In this document: positions 32,901 through 44,760 of the stretch, in pieces
How positions within the stretch are numbered: the first letter of the stretch is position 1
Layout: every line of letters starts with the position of its first letter
Origin: Siphonodentalium dalli
Lineage: Eukaryota > Mollusca > Scaphopoda > Gadilida > Siphonodentaliidae
Direction: 5' to 3'
NCBI GenBank assembly: GCA_032622095.1
Contig: CP136061.1
Location: 96,781,345-96,845,344 of the forward strand
DNA length: 64,000 bases
Notes under the pieces: model-generated
Seen by the model: only the letters and a program-made list of their open reading frames with translations
What the model was told of the DNA's origin: nothing
Databases searched by the model: none
Made by a program: the position numbers and the translations under genes

Positions 32901-33743
32901 ACTCAAAGACTGCACATGAGAGGTATAATTGACCACGGACAAGCAACAATTCTCTGAGCAATATTTATCAATAAATAACATTTAGAAATTTAAGGGGTGG
33001 CATGTTGCACCTAACACCCTCAACAAGAAGTACATCAACCAAGGACTTGATTGTACGTACCTGAGCAGAGGATAATACTCCCTCACAGCTCCAACAAGGA
33101 ATCTCAACTTGCCTATGTAGATTGACACATATTACATACTGAAAGAGACTCTGCTCCCTCTCTATCCCAATTAAAGAACACAAGATAATCTTATCCTGCA
33201 TGCAAATTAACTATTTTTAACTTTGTTTTGTGCAAGGGTTATAAATCCCAATCATTGTGTGGGCCTTTAATACTGGTATTAGATAGCATCCCTTTGAAAT
33301 TTATATATACTCCCCTCCCCAACCAAAATAAAAGGTATTATCCCTATTTCAATATATCTGTCCAACTAGTTTAATGGGTGGGGAGATGAAAACTTCAACT
33401 GCACATTACATATATATTATGAACTTGAGCAAATTTAGGTTACTCATTACCATAAGTGTATCAGTAAATGGACCATCATTATTACAACAGGGTAGATTCT
33501 TGACACCCTAAATTTTGAAAGCTACATGTTTTTTCACTACAATGTTGTGTATATTGTATGGTTATTTATCCCATGCTCATCTGACATTAAACAGTATTTA
33601 ATATCATAAATATATATGGGGCAGTTATATTGGGTCGATAACTATTAGCATATAGTAAATATGGTGCAGAGGTACGTTTGTCTAATTACATTAGAACATG
33701 TACGCAGACAGATTTTGTCTAAGGGTTGGTATACATGTACTTT
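29906..33743. other. AT-rich non-coding stretch, 3.8 kb
   Basis: A weak duplicated phrase, ATACAGACGAGATTTTCATA at about 30770 and ATACGGACGAGGTTGTCATA at about 31178, is each followed by a CCTTGGTAACGAGGAA-like phrase. GTCTAGACCATGG words lie near 30530. Apart from these I see no repeat, no domain and no exon chain. Short opposing frames are unsupported. Confidence 0.4.
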
Positions 33744-34663
33744 AAGGGCTTTGCCAACCCATTTCCCCAAAAATTTGATGGAGTAAAAATTAAGGATTCT
33801 ATGTTAGTAATCACAGCAACCAATCCAATCGATGCATCATTTTAAGAGTATATGTCATGATGGGTTATCTTAGAAAAACAAAATGGGAACTTTATCGAGG
33901 TTCTAGAAATTATTTTTTTCGAACCCAAATCCAACAAACACAAAGTCCATATCTAAGAACAAAATATGTGTACTGAACACTATTAAGAATGGTGAACAAT
34001 AAAAATATTTTCCTATTTACCTAGCGTTCTTTGAAAAGTTTACTCAGGGCCACTTGTATACAAATGGTAGATTTAGTTGCTCAGTAATGCTGTAAAGAAG
34101 GTGACATTTGATGGGTGGATTAGAAGTCACATTGTGTCCAGTGTAGCTGGGATTGTTATCTGCCAGTGTGCCAGTCTGTGGCCACTGGACGATAAGGGAT
34201 TATATCATGATTTGTGACCTATTCAGTGGTTACATGGTGGTGTGCGAAACTGAAGCTAAATAAATTATGTTATCAACTCACTGTCAATAGTTAACCAATT
34301 TCTGTCAGCCTGTTGGAAGTAAATCTATCATTTATAAACAACTGGTTCTCAGTAAAAAATTTAAATAACACTTGCTAAATATGAATATAATTTTATTGTT
34401 CATCATTCTACACAGTATTCAGTACACATTTCCGTATTTATTTCTTAGAATTGATTTAGTTTTTTTTATTTGAGTTCGAAAAAAGTATTTCTGAAAAGCT
34501 CTATAAAGCACACATTTTGTATTTCTAAGATACGCCATCATGACTTATACTCTTAAAATAGTGCACCAATGGGTTTGGTTGCTGTGATTACTAATAAAAG
34601 TGAACATAATCCTTTATTTTGACTCCATCAAATGTGGGTTGAAAATGGGTTAGCAATGTCCTT
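33744..34663. repeat. Large foldback, ~920 bp, arms ~340 bp
   Basis: The left arm AAGGGCTTTGCCAACCCATT pairs with AATGGGTTAGCAATGTCCTT at the right end. Inside, TAGTAATCACAGCAACCAA pairs with TTGGTTGCTGTGATTACTA, and GTGTACTGAACACT pairs with AGTATTCAGTACAC. The arms meet a ~230-bp spacer near 34085-34312. The arms differ by perhaps one base in six to eight, so this is an old or imperfect palindrome. It has no coding content. Confidence 0.8.
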
Positions 34664-37600
34664 GACATCAACTCCAATACCATCAAGCTATTCTTGGAAT
34701 GCCCAATGTCATTGCCTGACTTCTCTTGCAATATATATGAATTATTTAACAGATATTATATTATTAGAGTTAGTTACAACTACAGTACATGTACATGTGA
34801 GTATTTGTGTTCTGTATTTATTGGAGGAACCATGGATATGTCATTCTGGTACATATGATGTATACTCATCCCTCACTTATGGGTCATAACAATTAACGAT
34901 TGATACCATTCATAATACATGGGTAATAAAACCAGTTCCATGGTTTTTATACCCTATAACAGTTTATACCACCATGTGAGTTTAATACCGGTACCAAATC
35001 AATTACTATATTCAAAATTTTATTCCACGTCATTTACAGATTAATTTGTGAACTATGGTCTGCCAGTAACTAATTGTATACAGCCCAAGACTAACTGTAT
35101 TACACCCAAGTGAAACCGGGTGACTATATGTAGGGACCCTCTATTGTCAGGGCACTGGCCTACGTTTGACGAGTACAACTTATATGTATATACACAGGGT
35201 TCCCCAAATTTATACCAGATAATGATTATCTATTCCTGAGGGACAACTAAATTAGATTGCCGATCTGAACGCACAAAATGGGACAGGTACCTGGAACGCT
35301 GGTTGTTATGCTGCATTAATAAATAAGGCAGTCTACTGTGTACCCTTCCACAATATTGAGTTTGGCTTCGGTATCTGGGAGTATTATATTCTTGGTAATC
35401 TCCATGCATCCCAATATTAGAGGCCAAAAACAAAATGTACTCCCATAGTATTTTCTGTGATGTGAGGATTTGGTTCCATTTTACAGGTACCAATTAAAAC
35501 TTTTCACAGACTGAGATATCAAATTGAGCCTGAGGGTTTCCAACCTTCTAACGTGAGGGTTCTTCAACCCACTATAAATCACTTGTTCATCTTCTCGCAG
35601 GGCTTCCCCATTCAAAATTAAAACCTGCATCAGGTAAATTTATAAACAGATTAACATAGTTGTTATTTGAGACACTACATGAAGTTAATCTAGTTTGTTC
35701 GGGGTAACATCTTGAACCTGACAACTGTGGCCCTAACACGGGGTATGGTATCTGATTAAACCCTGTAGCTCTCCCACCCAGTCAGATAACCCAAGATGAG
35801 CATCAGAAGAACCATGGAGTTTGTTTTTCATGGTTGGTTGACTAACAGCCTCAAACCTAACTGCCATGGGTGTACGGTGGTCGTTTAACTTATTGAGTTG
35901 ACATGCATCAGGTAATTTCAAATCTTCCCTCTTAGCATCTCTCAACACATAATTCTGGCCTGAAATATCTTTACTGACTGATCCCACTGAGCTATGATTG
36001 CCCTTTGAGAACGTGCTAACCAGGCTGTGAGATATGGCTAGGGTTCCAGTTCAGTTTTGAGTTGGGTCTGTTTTTATCATAACTGATGTTCTATTCCCTA
36101 CAGTGCAGGAGGGATGTTCATGATTATTATATAACTCACTTCTGTAAGACCCATTTCTGAGGCGGTTAATAGAAGAGGATCTACTCCTATAAGTTTTATA
36201 TGAATAATTTATGAATCTTGAAAGTTCTGGTTATAATCATACGATTCACGGGGTCCATTAATGTTCTCAGGTGTGTTCCCTTTAACCAGCGTGCATTTTG
36301 AATTGTGGCGGGAAGATAACTGACCAGCTTTATTTACTTCACAATATTCGTCCCTCTCTTTCTATTTTCAATGAACGCAGGTTGCCTGTATTCATTATAA
36401 ATGAAATTGTTTCATGTATGTCGTGATGAACCATTTGAAAGTGTGTCACTAAAGCCGCTAACTTCCACGGAATTCAGGCTAAAAGGGTGGTCAACCAGGC
36501 GATGACGACTGTTCACATTTAGACCACTCGTCTCTATTTTGTGGCGAAAGTATATCGCTAGACTGTGCAATTCCCTGTGCAAGTCGGCCATTCTAATATA
36601 GTAACTCAGATGCGTAAACTGTCTTTTGCTTCAATGATGACTTTGCGACGGGTATGGATGTTGGAGATTTATACGTTGTGGAGTTCCTCGAGTGTTCTTA
36701 TATTTGTTCTGGAACATTCCTAATATCCACCAAAACTCACTCATCTTTTCAGTCTTCCTGTGAGTGTGGGTACGTCCTGCCTCCAAATTTAAACAGAGGG
36801 CACTCGCTTCAACCATGTGCCTTTGTCCTTGAATACTAATTGATAACCACATATTGTATCTATAGATTGACTCTAATCGTGTCTACCGTAAAGTTGTAGT
36901 TTGAAAAATCGCGCCAAATTTACCGATACCATATTCGGATGGATTGTGTCTTGAAAGACACCGGGAAGAAAGCTACTGTACGGATGGAGACAAAGTAACA
37001 TTTCTTAGCGTTCAACGAGCAGACGTCAGGGCCAGAGAGGACAACACAGCTGTTTTTACAAACATTTACAAAAGTTCCCTGCAATTATCTCCTCTCTCGA
37101 AATGTGGGAATAATGTTCCGTAGTTTGGGTTGGTGGGAATACTGTTCCGATTACATCCATCTTGATCCACGAGTCCGTCCATGGACATAATTGTTAACTA
37201 AACGCCCATTTGGAGTCTCTACCAATTCAGTTTATTGAATTCCATTAAGTTATGAGCACCCCAATCTATAGCAACCGGCAGAGCACCGGATGACGGAAAT
37301 CCTGACCCCCACGGAAAGTCACCCCCAAGTTTCCATTGATCGAAGGGTTTTACAGGGCGATATTTGTATAACCCCATGGAAGTGAAGTTCTTTAAAAATA
37401 AGCATGTCCTGCCCAATCAAATGTTAGTATCGTTTACAAAAATTATTGTCGATTTTCACTTGTTTCCTCAATTTAAAAACTTCTATCCCCATTGCTAATT
37501 AATATCTATTAAAAAAAACATATTAAGTATTCACAACCATTAACATGTGTATAATTATCTGCAATTAATTGCCATTCACACGTATTGTGTTTTTATGAGT

Positions 37601-38179
37601 AACAAATCAAAACATTGTCATTTTGGCGAGGCGCGTTTGCGAATGCACAAAACAACGACGGGACCCCGCCCCCAGAGCTACATCGAATATTTGTGGCATT
37701 GTTTTCTGGAAATGACAAATCAGCTATGCTTTATCGGATAAATTTATAATTATAAGTTTATATAAGTTTAAAAGTATTATTGAAGTTGAACCTGAATAAA
37801 TTCAAATTCTGTGCCTCTACCAATTCAGTTTCTTGAATTACCTTCTTTAGTTATGAGCCCCCATATACATGGCTTTGACCTCATTAGTCGACATACGTGG
37901 AGGTCAAGTGACCACTTTTGAATGGGGATTGCAATGCAAATCTCTGCAGCAGAAGTAATATGTCAAGCAATTGTCTGGGAACTAAAGCAGCCATATTATT
38001 AAACAGACATAACATGTAACTGGCGACTGGCCGGACTTGATAAATTGCCAATTGTTGCTATACATTATTTTTGAGAATTTTTGTCTGAAATTATAAAACA
38101 TGACCTAGTTTGGGAAAACATAATATTAAAAAAAAAAAAATTCTAATGGAACACATTCCAAGCCGACCCGCAGATAAAT
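34664..38179. other. Mostly unique AT-rich stretch, 3.5 kb
   Basis: A phrase CTCTACCAATTCAGTTT, with TTATGAGC further on, occurs at 37217 and 37816. A poly-A run is at about 38130. Frames at 36631-36852 and 37219-37416 (both -) have ordinary composition but no recognised domain or homologue, so I do not call them. Host exons could hide here. Confidence 0.35.
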
Positions 38180-38731
38180 ATGTATTGTTTGTCAATACCG
38201 CACAAAGTTACACCAAAGAAGTCCGTAGAAGTCCGTACAAAAACGATTGATGGACAAATGGTTCCTTTGAATAGTAAGTTATCTTCTGACCTTCTATTGG
38301 TGCGAACTTCCACAGAAGGTTGGGTATATGAAGATGGATTTAAGCACATATATGTTCCAAACCAATTGCGATGTTTTAGATGTCAGGTCAGGGGTATGGC
38401 CATGAACATTGTAAAAGTAAAGAAACCATATATGCACGATGTTCTATTTCTGGTCATGACCAATAGGATTGATAAGAAATGTTCCAACTGTCAAGAGTCA
38501 CATGCCGCAACGGATTGTTCATGTCCCAATTGGGACTATGCATTCAAAATTCAACGATGTAAAGCTGAGAAGTATCTGTCATATATAGATGCTAAGCAAA
38601 AGTTGGCCCTCGACCATCCATTCCACATGTCAGATACTCAGCAATTGTGTCTGCTGAAAAGTGTGTTGATTCCAGTTCTCAGACAAACCAAATTCGTCAA
38701 AACAAACTCGTCAGTATATCACAACATGTAG
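38180..38731 (+). pseudogene. LINE ORF1 relic, gag-like zinc-knuckle protein
   Basis: The 183-residue frame contains DGQMVPLNSK, then YVPNQLRCFRCQ (Cys 65, Cys 68), then KCSNCQESHAATDC (Cys 101, Cys 104, His 108, Cys 113) and CPNW. This is the layout of the ORF1 nucleic-acid-binding protein of jockey/CR1/I-type LINEs, with several CCHC knuckles. Between the two blocks the frame is wrong. The alternative frame at about 38392-38465 reads GYGHEHC and ARCSISGHDQ, the missing half of knuckle 1 and a second knuckle, and then ends in a stop. At least one frameshift has therefore killed it. The protein would coat the retrotransposon RNA. Confidence 0.65.
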
Positions 38732-39462
38732 CAACACAAGTTGAGGAGACTGTATTATTCCTGGTCCGGAACCTGTAGCGCAGGTAATAATACAGCTTTT
38801 GTCGTTGAGACATTTCCTCCGAAACAACCAATGCAAGTTGATCATATTGTTCAAAAAAATCGACTGTTGCTTCGAAAACAAAGTTCGCCAAAGTCACTCC
38901 AACGTTTCAACTCTCAGAATGAGATACACATCTTTGAGCTTTCAAAATTCGACCACAAGATTGATGAGAAACGGTTAACTCCCAAAGATAACAAACAGTA
39001 GTTGTGGATCGAGGCTGTCGGGTGAGTAAAAGATGACATTCTGTCTCACCCACCCGACCGTCAGCTTGAGGCATTGATTAAGGTACATGCCCGATTCATC
39101 AAATAGTATACATAACTTATCAATGCAAAATATAATGTTGGAAGCTACTTAACATACTTCGATGTGGATCCTTGGTAATTTCGTGTTATTTATTTGCTAT
39201 TTAGTATCTATTATCGTACTACTTTTACACGTTTTATAGTATGATTGCACACTAGTCAGTTCTTGAATTTATATTCCTGACTCCAAGTGGAAACATTCCT
39301 CTTGGGTGCTTTTATTTGTACATAGCTCATTGCATTGTTTTAAACTAATCCACTCCGATTTATATAGTTTCTTCGCTACAATCTTTTTAAATTCATGTTT
39401 CTGTTCTTGATCGTGATATGGCACAGTTGCGAAAACGACGTTAAACCCTCAATCAATTAATC
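38732..39462 (+). mobile_element. Remainder and 3' tail of the LINE
   Basis: An 86-residue continuation frame (38741-39001) is probably the diverged C-terminal part of ORF1. A GTCGGGTGAG…CTCACCCACCCGAC hairpin follows at about 39018-39059. The element ends in TTGCGAAAACGACGTTAAAC and TCAATCAATTAATCA, a terminus typical of mollusc LINEs and SINEs. No ORF2 (endonuclease and reverse transcriptase) is present, so it is an internally deleted copy. Confidence 0.5.
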
Positions 39463-39595
39463 ATGATCGATTAAGCCTTAATTGAGGGCGAGATATTTTA
39501 CCTCCTTCTGCGTGACAATGTAAACTCTTGGAGAATGTACATTCGGTCCCAACTTAGTGAACATATACCCAAATTAATCGTCAGGAAGGAAGCCG

Positions 39596-40028
39596 TAATT
39601 TTCAGCCTGTTTTCCCGAAAATACCGCACATTATCTGCTTATAAATAACTTATTGTAGGTAGATAATATGCTTAGAATCGCCTACTTTTGAGTCGACAAT
39701 GTGCTGAAAATGAGATCAATTTAGTTACATTATAAGACGGGCAAACCGATCTCCGTCGCGCGCCGAAGTCGAAGGCTGAGGTGGTTGCTATCGACTCATG
39801 GTGGGGCGATTATAAGCAGATTGTGTGCGGACAAGGACACAAATAAGCCAACCCACTACTTTTCAGATTTACGATCTTTAACATGTATTTTCACTGTGGC
39901 CCGCTACATAAAACTAAATAACAACTGACTCCATTATCTGCTTATTTCAAAATCAAATAATCAAATTATGTACCTATATCACAATTTAAGTCGAGTATGT
40001 GTGTATTTGCGCGAGGATGTTGTAATTT
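39596..40028 (-). mobile_element. MITE family X, copy 4 (~433 bp)
   Basis: On the minus strand it runs from ACATCCTCGCGCAAATACAC (near 40025) to TTTTCGGGAAAACAGGCTG (near 39600), with the family words GCAGATAATGGAGTC, AGCACATTGTCGACTCA and TTATAAGCAGATAATGTGC. A ~55-bp GC-rich insert (GCGCGCCGAAGTCGAAGG region, ~39735-39790), absent from the other copies, lies in the middle. Confidence 0.75.
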
Positions 40029-40811
40029 CAAATACCGTCCTTTTTAGCGGAAGTTTTGGTGATACACTGCCTTGTCCGGAAATAATAAAAAAAAACGATT
40101 GAAATGGTTGTCTACCTATCATTCAACGACACATAGGACTCAACTGTCTGACACGATACCAGTTCCATTCATGTATTACAAGAAAGATAATCCAAGATAG
40201 TGCAGCTATGTTTCCAGAGCTTTTTTGGAACATTGGGTTGTTCCTCTTATGCTTATCTCAGTAAGAGTCTTTACTTAAAGTTGATATATGCATCATGTGA
40301 CTGATAACGAAATGAATTGGTCGCCGTTTGGGTCAACACACATATTCTGCAAACGCAATGTTTAATGCGTATGAAATAAAATTGTGGATGATAATGTTGT
40401 CATGCCTGACTAACAACCAACTATCAACTTTATGCATAATATCATCCAGTTCTTTTTATTAATTTCCTCCAGCTGGTCCACATACGTCATATATGACAGC
40501 TTTCCCAAACGTATTGAGTAATTCCCTGTATTTTATTGATGCTTGGTTGTGGTTCTCGTCTTCAGAAATACTTGCAGAATTTGGAATTAATGGCAATTAA
40601 TTATTTTAGAAACTTCGTGTTGTAAGCAATGTGTAAAGCACGTATGTCTTTTCAGATGTAATGTGTTCTATTATGTGATGACAAAACACTAATTGCGTCC
40701 ATTGGAACACTTCAACAAAGTAATGACCTTGTTGGACCCTTATTGTATTTTAAATTATGCCAGACGAGCCAGACTGTAGATCAAGGTTGAGATATGTGCT
40801 TCCACAATATC
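40029..40811. other. Non-coding stretch, nothing recognised
   Basis: No coding or repeat structure was recognised. Confidence 0.4.
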
Positions 40812-42450
40812 TTAAAGACACGGTTGGCCTTGGCGGTGGGTATCCTGTGAAAATATCTCCATCCGTCAAAAACCGCCACAAACAGAAAGAACATCAAAAT
40901 GTAGATAGACTTTGTCCGTATACAAATAAGAAATATCGCATAAACAGTATGTTATGGTCATTTGTTTGACCATTGTTATGTAAACAAAGGCATAAAAAGT
41001 TACTTTTCTGGTGTTTGTTTATATTATGATGGTAAACATAAAGAGCGTTCTTTGTTGTTGAATACCTGATATGGAACTAATAAAGAGCGTTTATGCCATT
41101 TGTGTGTGATTAGCCAGTAGCATTAGTGGGGGGGGGGATAATTACAGGAAAACATAAAAATCGTTCACTTTGTGATAGAAGCGCCAAACTTTCAGAGTTT
41201 GTTAAGTGGTTGGTGAGTATCACTAAACTGGCTGGTTCCAGATTTTGGAGGTCACCTTGACCTTCAATTTGACCTTGACCTTTTTGAAAATCTCAGTTTT
41301 TGGGTTGGGTGGTTTATGCTATCATTTTCTTGTGAAAATCGCATCTTCTCACAGTTTTCTCAATACAATTATAGTTGGGAGGTGACCACGGTTCATTTGG
41401 GCCAAAAAATATCTAAATTTTCATAAGATGGCCGCCAATATGGCCGACGGAAGTTGAAAATATGACATTTTTTTCACAAATATCTTCTAGTTCAATTCAT
41501 GCTGTTTGGAACTGGTTGAGTAATGCAACTTTATTTTGTGTTTTGTATATTAACTGATCATTGGAGCAATTAAATATGCAATTATTGGGGTCCTAACCCC
41601 TTCCAATCCCTCAAAAATTCGATTTTACAGAACGTGGTACCAAATTTTACAAAAAAATCACAATTGGGATTCTAGTCATATTTCAACTAGAAATGAAAAG
41701 AACATTGTAATGCAAGTGAGGCATATCATTACCTATGAATATTCCAACTCTCTGGAACCAAAAATCTTACATTGGCTCAAAATGGCTGCCAAAATGGCCG
41801 CCAAAATATGGAAAATTGTAAATATTGCACCAGGATTTCATGCAATTGCTTACAAGTTGTGGTTGATGTATAAAATTGGCTAATCTGTATTCTATACATT
41901 GAATACTAACATGTCTGATACACCATGTGTCATTGTTACTATTGTCACCACTGACATCACCAGATATATTGGATTTTTCTCTCACAAACTTGACATAAAT
42001 ATCGGCAAAAAATAACTTTTCAGGGTTCGACCATTTTTTCAAATAAAATGCAACTACCTTTGGTATCAAATGTGTTTATTGTTTTGACCTATCTTAAATG
42101 TGTCACACTATGGTGTTTATAGACTAAATTGCTCAAGATGGCTTCCAAAATGGCAAACAAATTTTTAAAAAAGTAAATTTTTTACACATATCCAGAAAAT
42201 ATTATTCTCTGCTTTATCCGAAAAGGTAGCAAATTGTGACTCACTTGGTTAAGTTGCAGTATGGAATTTTGCGGATAACCTCTTTTGTGATTATGGCCAT
42301 ATTATTGAAAGGAAATGGGCAGAACTTTGAGACGGAACTGAGATGAACCATGAGATGTGGGTAGTCTGGCCCATTATGATAAAAATTTATCAGCTGGATA
42401 CAGGGTGGAAGCCAAGATGACAGCCAGGGAGTTAATCTATGATCGTAGAT

Positions 42451-43120
42451 GAGGATAATAGGTATACCGCGAGTTATTGTATGGTCATGGATGATGTGTG
42501 GGTATATGAGGAGTGCCCTGTTGGCAACGGTGGGTTGTATATTTATTTATGTTGTGGATGTGTTATCATTGATGGTGTATGGGGAGTAGATGCATGATCA
42601 TGAGTATGGCAAGTGTGGAACTTATGCGGGTATTGGTATATCTGGAAGGGCTCACCATTGGTGATGTGCATATGTATACCTGGATTGACTCTATAGTAAT
42701 TGATATGGCGAATAGGTATACATGTCGTGGCTGTATAGTCCATGGTGAGGTGAATAGGTATACAACGCGTGACCGTATGATCGTGAATGTAGTGACTATG
42801 TATACATAGAGTGACTATATGGCCATGTGCCGGGTGTATGTGTATACCTGGTGTTCATAAATGGTGACTCGTGGCTGTATCGTCATTTGTGGTATGTACG
42901 GGTATAACCAAGTATGGCTGTATGACCAGGTGTACGTGTATAAATTGGGTGACTATGTTGTCATTTGTGTTGTGTTTATGTACATATGGAGTGACTGAGG
43001 TAATGGGTGGGTTGTACATGTGTACCTTGGGTGGCACAATAACTCAAGGATATGTTAATCAATGGAGAGGTCATGTCAGAGAGTTCTCTATCTTGATGGT
43101 GTTTATATACATGGGGGGGC
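42451..43120 (+). repeat. Minisatellite spacer, left part (forward units)
   Basis: Diverged units of about 42 bp are marked by TGTATACC/GTATACAT, GTGACTATATGGTCAT and ATGGTGAGGTG. They are the inverse of the units in the right part. The direction flips at about 43115-43135, next to a poly-G run. Confidence 0.8.
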
Positions 43121-43134
43121 GTTAAACACGGAAA

Positions 43135-44760
43135 ACGATGGCCACCCATTACCACATAGTCATACATATATACATAAACACCACAGACATAACAATATAG
43201 TGACCCACTGTATCCATGTACACCTGATCCATGACCACGGGTGACCTTACAGCCACGCGTCACGATACAGGCACACCGGGGATACTCCTAAACATGACCG
43301 ATAACCATATAGTCATTCCTTGTATACCCATTCAGCTCACCATTGGCCATAAGGTCATCCCCTGTATACCTATTCTCCAAACACGTGGTCAAATAGACAA
43401 TCAATATATACATCAACAATGACCATAAAGTCACTCCGGGTATACATATGCACCTCACCAATGGTCATATAGCCACTCGCGTCATACACATACCTTCACC
43501 AATGTTACCTGACCTATGGCCATATAGTCACACCGTGTGTACCTATTCAAAACATTCATACACGACCATGGTCAATCCTTGCATACATATTCACCTCAAC
43601 ATTGGCCATGTCATTCCCTGTATCCCTATTTGTCACACCATAGTCGCATAGTCACTCAAGATATACTAATACACCCCAGCCATGTCAGTATTGTCACTCC
43701 ATGTATGCATATGCACTTTATCCATGGCCATATAGCCACTTGCTATATACACATATCCCTTGCCCATGACAATAATGCAACACATGTGTATACTGGTATA
43801 ACCTACACATGACCATATCGCCACGAGTCACCAAACAGGAACACCAGGTATACTAATACGCCTGACACATGACCATTTTAATAGTCACCCCCTGTATAGA
43901 TGTCCATTATATTTATGATCATACAGTCACTACTTGTATACCTACATGTACTCATCTCACCATTGACCATACATTCACTACCTGTATACCTATATCGACA
44001 CACATAGTCATATAACCACTCGATATACATATACAGCCCACCCTAGACCATAGATTCACTCCAAGCATACAAGTAAACCTCACTAATGGCCATTCAGCCC
44101 TTCCAGATATACACACAACCACTCAAACAATCCATACTTGCATATACACCTCACACATGACAATTCAGCAATTCACTGTATAATCATACATGCCATCCAT
44201 GATAATACAGCTAATCCCTATACACCCACAAATGATAATACATCCATGAGATATATAGATATGAGATCCCTATATACCCACACACTCGATAATGTCCACC
44301 CGGCTTACTCCAGGTAATCATATTCAATCATGACCGTTCAGTCATTCCATGTATACCTATTCACATTACCCGTAACCATAAAATCACACCCTATTTACCA
44401 ACACACCCACCCATGATCATACAGACAACACATATACGTCCCACCCATGCCCTTACAGTCACTCCATATATACATAATCAACACATAGATGACCATGTAG
44501 CTATATCCATACACCACACCAATGCCCATACAGGCACACCTGGTGCACCCGTACTGGATATACACAATCATACACTATACAGTCACTCCATGCATACTGA
44601 TTCACCTCACACCTGACCATGACATCTCCTTGTATACATAGATGAATCTTACAATGGACAACCCACTCATAACCATATCGTCACTCATTGTATACCTATT
44701 CACATAGGTCATGACATACAATAACTCACTGTATACCTATTCACCTCACGTATGATCATA
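43135..44760 (-). repeat. Minisatellite spacer, right part (inverted units)
   Basis: About 30 or more diverged units of 40-55 bp, with CATGACCATATAGTCACTCC, then TGTATACCTATTCACCTCAC. The left part has only about 670 bp against about 1,630 bp here, so the palindrome is asymmetric in its centre. All short frames in this tract are repeat artefacts. Confidence 0.85.

Noticed and set aside
37219-37416. 65-residue minus-strand frame as a host exon
   Set aside because: The composition is plausible but no domain, splice sites or neighbouring exons could be shown.
43062-44616. Several 60-95-residue frames rich in His, Thr, Ile and Tyr
   Set aside because: All come from the minisatellite spacer of the 5-kb palindrome.
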